A program made the position numbers and the translations under genes. From the NCBI GenBank assembly GCA_035293945.1, contig DATGLV010000039.1, positions 248,001 through 312,000 of the forward strand: DNA of 64,000 nt, written 5' to 3'. The first letter of the stretch is position 1. Every line of letters starts with the position of its first letter. The notes below the pieces were generated by a model that did not search any database, was not told the origin of the DNA, and saw nothing but the letters and a program-made list of their open reading frames with translations. Positions 49,208-57,839 of the stretch are shown here, in pieces. The DNA comes from VAZQ01 sp035293945. GTDB lineage: Bacteria > Pseudomonadota > Alphaproteobacteria > Rhizobiales > Xanthobacteraceae.

Positions 49208-50200
49208 ATGAGGAAGGGAGTCTTCGGGCGGACAGGGCTCGAAATCTCAGAGATCGCGCTTGGCGGCGGCGTCACCGGGGGCATTCTCATCAATGCCAGT
49301 GAGGCGACCCGCTGGGCAGCACTGCAGCGCGCGGTCGCCGGTGGCGTCAACTGGATCGATACCGCGCCTGCTTACGGCAATGGCGCTTCGGAAGAGACGA
49401 TCGGGCGGCACCTCTCGGTCCTGTCGCCGCGGCCCCATGTCTCAACCAAGGTGCGGCTCGAGCGCGAGGATATGGCCGACATCGCCGGCGCCATCAGGCG
49501 CAGCCTCGAGCAGAGCCTCAAGCGTCTGCGGCTCGAGCGGGTGGCGCTGTTGCAGCTCCACAATCAAATCGGGACCGCGGTCGGCGAGCGCACGCCCTTG
49601 TCGACCGGCCAAGTTCTCGGCGCGGTGGCGGAAACGTTCGAGAAGCTCAAGGAGGAAAAGCTGATCCAGGCGGCCGGCATCAGCGCGGTCGGCAGCACCG
49701 CTGCGTGCTTGGAGGTGATCGAGAGCGGCCGCTTCGATGCCGCTCAGATCTATTACAACGCCATCAACCCCAGCGCCGCTTGGTCGCGCACTTCGCCGAA
49801 ATGGAAGGGCCAGGATTTCTGCGGCCTCATCGCCGCGTGCTGGCGCCTCAATATGGGCATGCTGGCGATCCGCGTCTGGGCGGGGGGCGTGCTGGCAGCC
49901 CCACGCAGGCCCGAGCGCCTGGACATGATGACGGCCGTGACCGATCTCGACAATGAGGTGCGGTGCGCGGCCGCGGTGCGGGCTGCGCTGGGGCCATCCT
50001 TTGGAACACCGGCGCAGGTTGCGCTGCGCTTCACTCTGGGCAACCGGGACCTGTCCAGCCGGGTGATCGGCGTCACCGAGATAGCCCAGCTCGATGAGGC
50101 GTTGGCTGCGGTCGAGCGGGGGCCCCTGCCGCCCGATGCCATCGCCAGGTTCGATCACCTTTGGGCGAACGATTTTTTCGTTGCCGGGGCCAGCGGCTGA
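49208..50200 (+). CDS. Aldo/keto reductase
   Basis: 330 residues. (beta/alpha)8 barrel with the N-terminal hairpin GRTGLEISEIALGGG, the catalytic Asp-Tyr pair in NWIDTAPAYGNGASEETIG, and Lys in HVSTKVRLE; the active-site His region reads RVALLQLHNQIG, with His in LLQLHNQ. NADPH end: GVTEIAQLDEAL. It belongs with the pyridoxal/D-threo-aldose-like group. The frame is open upstream to 48953 but the conserved start is ATG 49208, for which the ribosome site is weak. Its TGA stop abuts the stop of the aminotransferase (TGATCA, 50198-50203). Confidence 0.87.
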   Translation: MRKGVFGRTGLEISEIALGGGVTGGILINASEATRWAALQRAVAGGVNWIDTAPAYGNGASEETIGRHLSVLSPRPHVSTKVRLEREDMADIAGAIRRSLEQSLKRLRLERVALLQLHNQIGTAVGERTPLSTGQVLGAVAETFEKLKEEKLIQAAGISAVGSTAACLEVIESGRFDAAQIYYNAINPSAAWSRTSPKWKGQDFCGLIAACWRLNMGMLAIRVWAGGVLAAPRRPERLDMMTAVTDLDNEVRCAAAVRAALGPSFGTPAQVALRFTLGNRDLSSRVIGVTEIAQLDEALAAVERGPLPPDAIARFDHLWANDFFVAGASG

Positions 50201-51409
50201 TCACTCGGCCGCCGCACGCGCCGGGCTTGCATGCACCGAAACCAGATAGTCCATGGCGGCCTGCACGCCGCCCTTGCGGTGCGGAATGCCGGCGAGCGCG
50301 AGCGCCATCTCGGTGCCGGCGAGCGCGCCCAGAATGGTCAAATCGTTGGTGTCGGCGAGATGGCCGATGCGGAAATATTTCTTGGCGTAGGGGCCGAAGC
50401 TCGCGCCGTAGGAAATATTGAAATTCTCGAGCGCCAGATTGCGGTAGGCATCAGCATCATGCCCGTCCGGCAACATCACGGCGGTGACGGTCGGCGAGTA
50501 GTATTTCGGGTCGCGACACATGATCTCGAGCCCCCAGGCCCGCACCGCGCGCCGCGTCGCCTCGGCGAGCCGGTCGTGACGGGCAAACACGTTCTCAAGG
50601 CCTTCCTCGTGCAGCATGTCGATCGCCACCACCAAGCCCTGCAGCATGTTCGTCGCCGGCGTGTAGGGGAAGAAGCCGATCTTGTTCATGCCGAGCATGT
50701 CTTCCCAGGACCAGAACGACTTGGTCAGCTTTGAGCTCTTTGCGGCGGCGATCGCCTTGTCGCTGATGGCATTGAACGACATGCCGGGCGGCAACATGAG
50801 GCCCTTCTGCGCCCCGCCGACGCTGACATCGACGCCCCATTCGTCATGCCGATAATCCGTGGAGGCGAGCGAGGAGATGGTGTCGACCATGAACAGGGCC
50901 GGATGGCCGGCAGCGTCGATCGCCTTGCGGATCGCAGCGATCGGCGACAGGCACCCTGTCGCGGTCTCGTTGTGCAGCACGCAGATCGCCTTGATCTCGT
51001 GCGCCTTGTCCTTGCGCAGGTGTTCCTCGATCACCGCCGGATCGGCGCCAATGCGCCAATCGCCCGGAATGAATTCGGGCTTGAGCCCGAGCTTTGCCGC
51101 CATGTTCTTCCACAGCGTGGCAAACTGACCGGTCTCCACCATCAGGACGCGATCGCCCGGAGAGAGCGTGTTGACGAGGGCCGCTTCCCAGGCTCCGGTG
51201 CCGGTCGCCGTGTAGATGATGACCGGGTTGGCGGTCTTGAAGATGGTCTTGATTCCTTCGAGCGCCCGCTTGGCCAGCGTGGCGAATTCCGGGCCACGAT
51301 GGTCGATGATCGGCGTGTCCATCGCCCGCAGGATGCGGTCGGGGATCGGGGTCGGCCCTGGAATCTGCAGGAAGTGTCGGCCGGCCGTGCGCGAGGCGTT
51401 CTTGCTCAT
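50201..51409 (-). CDS. Serine-glyoxylate / alanine-glyoxylate aminotransferase family protein
   Basis: 402 residues, class V PLP aminotransferase. Opening HFLQIPGPTPIPDRILRAM, the PLP-phosphate region IYTATGTGAWEAAL, and the Schiff-base Lys in VSVGGAQKGLMLPPGMSF, all as in serine-glyoxylate aminotransferase of the methylotroph serine cycle and photorespiration-like routes. It transfers an amino group from serine (or alanine/aspartate) to glyoxylate, giving glycine. Divergent from the FAD/Fe-S 2-hydroxyacid dehydrogenase, which could produce glyoxylate or another 2-oxoacid; a joint role is plausible. Confidence 0.9.
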   Translation of the reverse strand: MSKNASRTAGRHFLQIPGPTPIPDRILRAMDTPIIDHRGPEFATLAKRALEGIKTIFKTANPVIIYTATGTGAWEAALVNTLSPGDRVLMVETGQFATLWKNMAAKLGLKPEFIPGDWRIGADPAVIEEHLRKDKAHEIKAICVLHNETATGCLSPIAAIRKAIDAAGHPALFMVDTISSLASTDYRHDEWGVDVSVGGAQKGLMLPPGMSFNAISDKAIAAAKSSKLTKSFWSWEDMLGMNKIGFFPYTPATNMLQGLVVAIDMLHEEGLENVFARHDRLAEATRRAVRAWGLEIMCRDPKYYSPTVTAVMLPDGHDADAYRNLALENFNISYGASFGPYAKKYFRIGHLADTNDLTILGALAGTEMALALAGIPHRKGGVQAAMDYLVSVHASPARAAAE

Positions 51410-51640
51410 CAGGAGATTCCTTGAGGCAGGTGCTTTCTAAAGCGTTGCTGCGGTGCCACATGCGCCCCCGCGCCGGACCGCAACTTGCCGCCATGAAGGA
51501 CGAATGCAAGGGTCAGTCAAGCCTCTTGTCCGCGGGTCTGGTACACCCAGGCCGGTTGCGGTTAAGGGATTATCGTGTGTTCAACTCGCTTTGTCCGGCA
51601 CAGCCGGGGGCGAGATTTTTTGAAAGATGGGTAGTGTCCC

Positions 51641-54610
51641 ATGGTGGCCACGGTATTGCCCGGACTCGAACGGCGGCTCAAGGCTGAGCTCCAAGGCGAG
51701 GTCCTGTTCGACCGCTTCAGCCGCGGCCGTTATGCGACCGATGCCTCGCACTACCAGATCATGCCGGTCGGCGTCGTCTTGCCGCGCACTGTCGCGGACG
51801 CCGTGCGCGCTATTGCGCTGGCGCGCGAGGAGGGAATCTCGGTGCTGCCGCGCGGTGGCGGCACCTCGCAATCCGGGCAGACGGTCAACGAGTCGCTGGT
51901 GGTCGATTGCTCCAAATACCTCGACCACATCATCGAGCTCGATGTCGCCAACCGGCGCTGCGTGGTGGAGCCCGGCATCGTGCTCGACGAGCTCAATCGC
52001 CGGCTCAAGCCACATGGGCTCTGGTTCCCGGTCGATATTTCAACCGCATCGCGCGCGACCATCGGCGGCATGGTGGGCAACAATTCCTGCGGCGCCCGTT
52101 CGCTGCGCTACGGCAATACGCGCGAGAATGTGCTGTCGATCGACGCGCTGCTGGCGGACGGCAGCGACGCGCATTTCGGTCCCGTTGCGCGCGACTTGTC
52201 AAATGTGCCGGCCGCGTCGCCGCTGCGTCCGCTGGCGCAACGCATGCTCGATCTTGCCGCAGCCGAGGCGGATGAGATCGAGGCGCGGTTCCCCAAAGTG
52301 CAGCGCCGGGTCGGCGGCTATAATCTCGACGCCCTCGTGCCCGGTCGCAACGACCTCAATCTGGCGCACATTCTTGTCGGGTCGGAGGGCACGCTTGCCT
52401 TCTCGACCGGCATCGAGCTCAAGCTTGCGCCTCTGCTTGGCGCACGCGCCGTCGGCGCCTGCCATTTCGGCAGCTTCCATCAGGCGATGGACATGGCGCA
52501 ACATATCGTCAAGCTTGGACCCATCGCGGTCGAGCTCGTCGATCGCACTATGCTGGGCTTGGCCCGCGACATCGCGATGTTCCAGCCGACCGTCAACGCG
52601 GTCGTGCGAGGCGATCCGGAAGCGATCCTGTTTGTCGAGTTTGCCGAACCGGATGCGGCCGAGAACGTGCGGCGGCTGCGCCGGCTCGGCGAGCTGATCG
52701 GGGATCACGGCTTCTCATGGCAGAACACCGGCGCGCGTTGGGGCGGCGTCATTGAGGTGCTCGATCCCAAGCTGCAGGCGGCCGTCACCGACATGCGCAC
52801 CGCAGGGCTCAACATCATGATGTCCATGAAGGATGCGGCCAAGCCGATCTCCTTCGTGGAGGATTGCGCGGTCCCGCTCGAGCATCTCGCCGACTACACC
52901 TCTCGGCTGACCGCCATTTTCGAGAAACACGGCACTCACGGCACCTGGTACGCGCACGCCTCGGTCGGCTGCCTGCATGTGCGCCCCGTGCTCAACCTGC
53001 GTCTCGACAAGGATGTCGCGGCCATGCGGGCGATCGCCGAAGAAGCCTTTGCCATGGTTCGTGCCTACAAGGGCTCCCATTCGGGCGAGCATGGCGATGG
53101 CATTGTGCGTTCCGAATTCCATCCGGCGATGTTCGGGGAGCGCCTTGCGGCCGCCTTCGGGCAGGTGAAGGACAGCTTCGATCCTCGGGGCCTGTACAAT
53201 CCCGGCAAAATCGTGCGAGCGCCGAAGTTCGACGACCGCAAGCTGCTGCGCTACGGGCCGCGCTACCAGGCCATCGATCTGCCCACGCAACTCGACTGGT
53301 CGGCGTATCCGGGGCTTGGCGGCGGATTTCAGGGCGCCGTCGAGATGTGCAACAACAACGGCGCCTGCCGCTCGACCGGCAGCGGTGTCATGTGCCCGAG
53401 CTACCGGGCGACTCGCCAGGAGCGCGACGTAACGCGCGGACGCGCCAATTCGCTGCGGCTTGCGATGACGGGCCAGCTGGGCCCTGGCGCATTTGCCTCG
53501 GACGAGATGGCCGAGACCATGAGGCTTTGCGTGTCGTGCAAGGCCTGCCGCCGCGAGTGTCCGACCGGCGTCGATATGGCGCGCATGAAGATTGAGGTGC
53601 AGGCGGCGCGCGCCGCTGCGCGCGGATTGTCGCTGCATGATCGCTTGGTCGCCTATTTGCCGCGGTACGCGCCATTCGCTTCGCGGTGGCCCTCCCTGCT
53701 CAATCTGCGCAACGATATTCCGCTCGCTGCGCGGCTCTCGGAACGACTGACCGGCTTTGCCGCGCGCCGCAAGCTGCCGCGCTGGCGCCGCGATGCATTC
53801 CGTGATTCGCGAGTCCAGGGGGCGGCCCCGCGGCAGCGAAACGGTGACTTTGGTCGCGAAGTCGTGCTGTTCGCCGACACCTTCAACCGTTACTTCGAGC
53901 CGGAGAATGTCGAGGCCGCTCTCAAGGTGCTGACGGCGGCCGGCTACCGCGTGCATCTGCCGGAACCGCTCGCTGGGACGCGCCCGCTGTGCTGTGGACG
54001 TACTTTTCTCTCGGCCGGGTTGGTCGACGAGGCTCGCGTGGAGGCCGAGCGCACGCTGGCCGCACTTGCGCCCTTTGTCGACCGCGGCATGGATGTGGTC
54101 GGGCTCGAGCCGAGCTGTGTATTCGGCTTTCGCGACGAGATTCCGGCATTGCTGCCGCGTGAGCCGGTGCGGACGCGCGCCGGAAGGCTCGCCGACCACG
54201 TGCTTACCTTCGAAGAATTCGTTGCGCGTGCGGTGACGCGCGGCGGCTTCGATCCGCCGCGGAGACCGGTCGCCACCCGTGCCCTGCTGCACGGGCATTG
54301 TCATCAAAAGTCCTTCGGCACCATGCCGGCGGTCGAGGCGACATTGCGGCTCGTGCCGGGGCTTGCGGTCGACACGGTGGAGTCGAGCTGCTGCGGCATG
54401 GCCGGCGCCTTCGGGTACGGCGCGGATACGATCGATGTCTCGCTCCAGATGGCCGAGTTGTCATTACTGCCGACGGTGCGCGCTGCGCCTGCGGATGCGC
54501 TGGTGGTCGCTTCCGGCACATCCTGCCGCCATCAGATCAAGGACGGGAGCGGTCGCGAGCCGCTGCATGTCGCCCGCGTGCTGGCGATGAGCGTGGCACC
54601 TCCATCCTAA
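51641..54610 (+). CDS. Fused FAD-linked oxidase / Fe-S / CCG-domain 2-hydroxyacid dehydrogenase
   Basis: 989 residues. Residues about 35-220 are a PCMH-type FAD-binding domain (LPRGGGTSQSGQTVNESLVV, GGMVGNNSCGARSLRYGNTR), about 240-530 the GlcD-type cap ending SHSGEHGDGIVRSEFH, then a 4Fe-4S segment (MCNNNGACRSTGSGVMCPSY and LCVSCKACRRECPTG) and two CCG-type cysteine blocks (CCGRTFLSAG, ESSCCGMAGAFGY) at the C-terminus. This merges what GlcD and GlcF do in separate subunits: oxidation of D-lactate, glycolate or D-2-hydroxyglutarate with electrons leaving through the Fe-S centres. No leader, so a cytoplasmic, possibly membrane-associated enzyme. A perfect hairpin follows the gene. Confidence 0.9.
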   Translation: MVATVLPGLERRLKAELQGEVLFDRFSRGRYATDASHYQIMPVGVVLPRTVADAVRAIALAREEGISVLPRGGGTSQSGQTVNESLVVDCSKYLDHIIELDVANRRCVVEPGIVLDELNRRLKPHGLWFPVDISTASRATIGGMVGNNSCGARSLRYGNTRENVLSIDALLADGSDAHFGPVARDLSNVPAASPLRPLAQRMLDLAAAEADEIEARFPKVQRRVGGYNLDALVPGRNDLNLAHILVGSEGTLAFSTGIELKLAPLLGARAVGACHFGSFHQAMDMAQHIVKLGPIAVELVDRTMLGLARDIAMFQPTVNAVVRGDPEAILFVEFAEPDAAENVRRLRRLGELIGDHGFSWQNTGARWGGVIEVLDPKLQAAVTDMRTAGLNIMMSMKDAAKPISFVEDCAVPLEHLADYTSRLTAIFEKHGTHGTWYAHASVGCLHVRPVLNLRLDKDVAAMRAIAEEAFAMVRAYKGSHSGEHGDGIVRSEFHPAMFGERLAAAFGQVKDSFDPRGLYNPGKIVRAPKFDDRKLLRYGPRYQAIDLPTQLDWSAYPGLGGGFQGAVEMCNNNGACRSTGSGVMCPSYRATRQERDVTRGRANSLRLAMTGQLGPGAFASDEMAETMRLCVSCKACRRECPTGVDMARMKIEVQAARAAARGLSLHDRLVAYLPRYAPFASRWPSLLNLRNDIPLAARLSERLTGFAARRKLPRWRRDAFRDSRVQGAAPRQRNGDFGREVVLFADTFNRYFEPENVEAALKVLTAAGYRVHLPEPLAGTRPLCCGRTFLSAGLVDEARVEAERTLAALAPFVDRGMDVVGLEPSCVFGFRDEIPALLPREPVRTRAGRLADHVLTFEEFVARAVTRGGFDPPRRPVATRALLHGHCHQKSFGTMPAVEATLRLVPGLAVDTVESSCCGMAGAFGYGADTIDVSLQMAELSLLPTVRAAPADALVVASGTSCRHQIKDGSGREPLHVARVLAMSVAPPS

Positions 54611-54672
54611 ACCTCCATCCTAATAAGCCACCAAGGAGAGAGCAGTGCGAGACAAGACGGCGCAAAAAGCAA

Positions 54673-54703
54673 GCCCGCCCGGATCTTGAAGATCCGGGCG
54701 GGC
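54673..54703 (+). terminator. Perfect inverted repeat after the FAD/Fe-S gene
   Basis: GCCCGCCCGGATCTT (54673-54687) and AAGATCCGGGCGGGC (54689-54703) are exact reverse complements separated by one base, so the hairpin would have a stem of about 13 bp with a tiny loop. No T run follows, but it is 62 bases after the stop at 54610 and an effective transcription barrier is likely. Confidence 0.7.
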
Positions 54704-55107
54704 CGCGTGGACCGACGCGGGGTGGATGGGGGCGCACGCGCCGATCACTATCATCAGCCGCTTGGCGGCAAATCCTCCTCGAACGAGCAGCTTCGGCGCC
54801 CGCCCTTGAGTTCAAACGGAAGTGCTAGGTTTTGAGTTTAGATTTCGATCGGCCAGAGTGGCCTTGCCTCTCTTGGTCGCGATACCCATCGGGCAGGTTC
54901 AAGGCGACGCCGAATTTCTTCGCTCTGCCAGTACAAATTTCGTTAAGTACTTGCGATTTCGGCGTAAATCGCCGTGTCCGATGACGCGAACGCGGCTTTC
55001 CAGTCCGGGCCGCATTTCGTTATGGCTGTACGGCCGTTCCGGCTGCTTCAACAGCGCCCCGGTTTGCACCACAATCGCCAGGGAACACCAAATTGTCACC
55101 GGGTCCG
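54704..55107. other. Intergenic region upstream of the GNAT-C39 gene
   Basis: About 400 bases. It becomes noticeably A/T-richer around 54830-54970 (for example TTTGAGTTTAGATTTCG and TTTCGTTAAGTACTTGCG), which would suit a promoter. Short open frames are present on both strands, but none has a ribosome site and coding character I can defend. Confidence 0.5.
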
Positions 55108-56247
55108 ATGCACACCTCTACGGTTCACCAAGATTCCCCTACCGTCCGCCTGCGCGGCGCAACGCTCGCCGACCTTCCGGCTCTGGATTTCCTGGAACAG
55201 AGGGTGTTCGCGACCGATCGCCTGACGCGGCGCAGCCTCAAGCGCCTGCTCGGCTCGCCGACCGCGCGCGTGATTGTCGCGGAGCATGATGGGGAGCTCG
55301 CCGGCACCGCGATCGTGCTCTTCCGTCTGCGCTCGGCGGTGGCGCGGCTCTATTCGATTGCGGTTGCCCCGCACAAGGGGGGGCGCGGCATCGGGCCGAT
55401 GCTGCTCGAGGCCGCCGAGGCCGCTGCGGTCGAGCGCGGCTGCGGCGTCATCCGTCTGGAAGTGCACCACAACAACGCGGCCGCCATCTCGCGTTATCGC
55501 AAGAGCGGCTATCGCGAGTTTGGCCGGCTGACTCGGTACTACGAAGACGGCGGCGACGCGCTGCGCTTCGAGAAGCCGCTTGCGCCCGCGAAGGCGGCGC
55601 TGCGAGCCGTCCCACCCTATTTTCACCAGACCACCGAGTTTACCTGCGGGCCTGCCTGCATCATGATGGCGCTGGGCTGGGCGCACCGCTCGTTCAAGCC
55701 GGGGCCGGCCTTCGAGTTTCAGCTCTGGCGCGACGCCACCACGATCTTCATGGCGTCCGGACATGGCGGCTGCGAAGTCTACGGTCTGGCGGTGACGCTC
55801 AAGCGGCGCGGGCTTGAGCCAGAAATCTATGCCAGCCGGGCCGGGCCTTATTTCCTCGATACCGTGAGCTCCGCAGAAAAGCGGCGCGTCATGGAGTTGA
55901 CACAGGCCGAGTTTCGCCGCGAAGCCCGGGTGCTTGCCATCCCAACCCACCTGACGCCAGCCACAGAATCGGTTTTCATGCAGGCTTTTGATGCTGGGCA
56001 GGTGGCAATTGTGCTAGTATCGGGATATCAGATGGCGCGCAGGGGAGTGCCACACTGGGTATTTGCTTTCGGCCGTGATGGACGGCACATTCTTCTGCAC
56101 GATCCGGCAGCCAACAGAGATGAGCATGGAGAGGCGATCGCGCCTGAGACCTACGCGGTTCCGTGGGCCGCGTTCGAGCGCATGAGCTGCTTGGGGCGCG
56201 ACCGTCTCAGCGCGGCGATCGTCATCCGGAAAGGACCTTCCCGATGA
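55108..56247 (+). CDS. GNAT acetyltransferase fused to a C39-like cysteine peptidase
   Basis: 379 residues. Residues about 12-155 are a GNAT domain: acetyl-CoA loop VAPHKGGRGIGPMLL and the strand-helix LEVHHNNAAAISRYRKSGYR. Residues about 168-379 are a papain-like C39 peptidase: Cys180 in FTCGPACIMMALG, His316 in RGVPHWVFAF, Asp332 in ILLHDPA. The pair acetylates an amine and hydrolyses or transfers a peptide bond, presumably on the same substrate as the ligase that follows, whose start overlaps its stop (ATGA). Gene pairs of this type were noted in comparative studies of ATP-grasp amidoligases (Iyer and co-workers) as predicted peptide-modifying systems; no biochemical role is known to me. 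Confidence 0.87.
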   Translation: MHTSTVHQDSPTVRLRGATLADLPALDFLEQRVFATDRLTRRSLKRLLGSPTARVIVAEHDGELAGTAIVLFRLRSAVARLYSIAVAPHKGGRGIGPMLLEAAEAAAVERGCGVIRLEVHHNNAAAISRYRKSGYREFGRLTRYYEDGGDALRFEKPLAPAKAALRAVPPYFHQTTEFTCGPACIMMALGWAHRSFKPGPAFEFQLWRDATTIFMASGHGGCEVYGLAVTLKRRGLEPEIYASRAGPYFLDTVSSAEKRRVMELTQAEFRREARVLAIPTHLTPATESVFMQAFDAGQVAIVLVSGYQMARRGVPHWVFAFGRDGRHILLHDPAANRDEHGEAIAPETYAVPWAAFERMSCLGRDRLSAAIVIRKGPSR

Positions 56248-57704
56248 CCGGCTGGGTCATTCTGGTCGACCAGCCCAAAGACCTTCCCAACGCCGAGACC
56301 CCGCACAAGGTGATCACGACGAGCGACTATCTAGCCCGTCCCCGCCTGTTCGACGTCGGCCGGCCCAAGCTCGTCAACCTGGCCCGCTCCTACGCGTATC
56401 AGTCGAAGGGCTACTATGCCTCGCTCCTGGCCGAGGCGCGCGGCCATCGGGTGGTGCCGACGGTCGAGACCATGCTGGAGCTGCGCGAGGCCAAGCTCTA
56501 CGAGCACGCGCTGCCGGATCTGGAAGATGAGCTCAATCGCTGCGCCCGCCGGGCGGATGTTCAGGTCGAGGGCGAGCTCAAGCTCCTGGTCTGCTTCGGC
56601 ATTGCCCGCGACCCGCGCTTCGAATCATTCGGACGCATCCTGTTTGACTGGTTTCGCTGTCCGGCGCTCGAAGTGATCGTCGAGCCCGGGGAGTGGCTGT
56701 CGATCGAGCGTATCCGCCCGCGCAACATCACCCGGCTCGCCAACGGCGAAGGCGCCTTCCTGCGCGAGGCGCTACACCAGCATACCAAGCGCGAATGGCG
56801 CGATCCGAAGGCGCGCACCATCGCCAAATATGACCTGGCGGTGCTTTATGACCCGAACGAGAAAATGCCGCCGTCCTCGGTAGCCTCGATCAAGCATTTC
56901 ACCCGCATCGCCGAGAAGCTCTCCGTCGACATCGAGCCGATCACCCGCCGGCAGCTGTCCGAGCTCGCCGAGTACGACGGGCTGTTCATCCGCGAGACCA
57001 CCTCGATCGACAACCACACCTATCGGTTCGCGCGGCGCGCCTGGCAGGAAGGCATGCCGGTCATCGACGACCCGATCTCCATGATCCGCTGCACCAACAA
57101 GGTTTTCCTGATGGAGCTGCTCGGCTCCAACCAGGTGCCGACGCCGCCCACCGTCATGCTTGCCGATGCGGGCGACCTGCCTAAGGCCATGGACGAGCTG
57201 GGCTTGCCGCTGGTGGTGAAGATTCCCGACGGCTCGTTCTCGCGCGGCGTCCACAAGGTGCACACGCTCGAGGAGTTCCGCCGCATCACCGACGAGCTGT
57301 TCGAGGAAACCGACCTGTTGCTGGCGCAAAAGTTCATGCCGACCGAGTTCGACTGGCGGGTTGGAGTGCTCGCCGGAGAACCGCTATTCGTATGCCAATA
57401 CCGTATGGCGCGCGGCCATTGGCAGATCGTGAAGCACGGGGCCGACGGGTCCTCGCGCGAGGGCGGCTTCCGCACCTTCGAGGTCGATCAGGCGCCGGGC
57501 GAGCTCATCGATATCGCAGCCCGCGCCGCCCGGCCGATCGGCGAGGGGTTCTATGGCGTGGATATCAAGCAGACCGACCATGGCTTTGTGGTCATGGAAG
57601 TGAACGATAATCCCAATCTCGAGCATGGTATTGAGGATCAGGTCGGCAAGGACGAGATCTGGATCAGGCTGCTGCGTTGGTTCATCGAGCGGTTTGAGCA
57701 ATAG
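56244..57704 (+). CDS. ATP-grasp ligase with RimK-like N-terminal (RLAN) domain
   Basis: 486 residues. The N-terminal 150-180 residues match the RLAN-type opening (DYLARPRLFDVGRPKLVNLA and SYAYQSKGYYASLLAEARGH). The C-terminal ATP-grasp has PLVVKIPDGSFSRGVHKV (the ATP-binding lysine and glycine-rich loop), LLAQKFMPTEFDWRVGVLAG, and the Mg2+-binding end FVVMEVNDNPNLEHGIED. It joins an acyl group to an amine with ATP, as RimK adds glutamate to ribosomal protein S6, but the extra domain separates it from RimK. Overlaps the GNAT-C39 gene by 4 bases, so both proteins should be made in equal amounts. Confidence 0.9.
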   Translation: MTGWVILVDQPKDLPNAETPHKVITTSDYLARPRLFDVGRPKLVNLARSYAYQSKGYYASLLAEARGHRVVPTVETMLELREAKLYEHALPDLEDELNRCARRADVQVEGELKLLVCFGIARDPRFESFGRILFDWFRCPALEVIVEPGEWLSIERIRPRNITRLANGEGAFLREALHQHTKREWRDPKARTIAKYDLAVLYDPNEKMPPSSVASIKHFTRIAEKLSVDIEPITRRQLSELAEYDGLFIRETTSIDNHTYRFARRAWQEGMPVIDDPISMIRCTNKVFLMELLGSNQVPTPPTVMLADAGDLPKAMDELGLPLVVKIPDGSFSRGVHKVHTLEEFRRITDELFEETDLLLAQKFMPTEFDWRVGVLAGEPLFVCQYRMARGHWQIVKHGADGSSREGGFRTFEVDQAPGELIDIAARAARPIGEGFYGVDIKQTDHGFVVMEVNDNPNLEHGIEDQVGKDEIWIRLLRWFIERFEQ

Positions 57705-57839
57705 GGACCTCGGTGCACTGGGGTGAAGCCACCTCGCGAACAGACCCAGCTCTTCCGGGGTCGACACTCCCTGGGGCCTTTGCAGGCTGGATTCCGCTTC
57801 CGCGGGATGGGCGGATGGGCCAAACACTAAAGGGGCAAG

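Noticed and set aside
52715..54307. Open frame of 530 codons on the minus strand
   Set aside because: Antisense of the FAD/Fe-S fusion; no recognisable domain.
54822..55289. Possible precursor peptide or small gene before the GNAT-C39 gene
   Set aside because: No ribosome site, no conserved-looking core, and the frame continues into the GNAT gene in a shadow frame.
57705..57839. Possible thiamine riboswitch before the THI5-like receptor
   Set aside because: I looked for the CTGAGA and GATCTGG-type THI box elements and did not find them.
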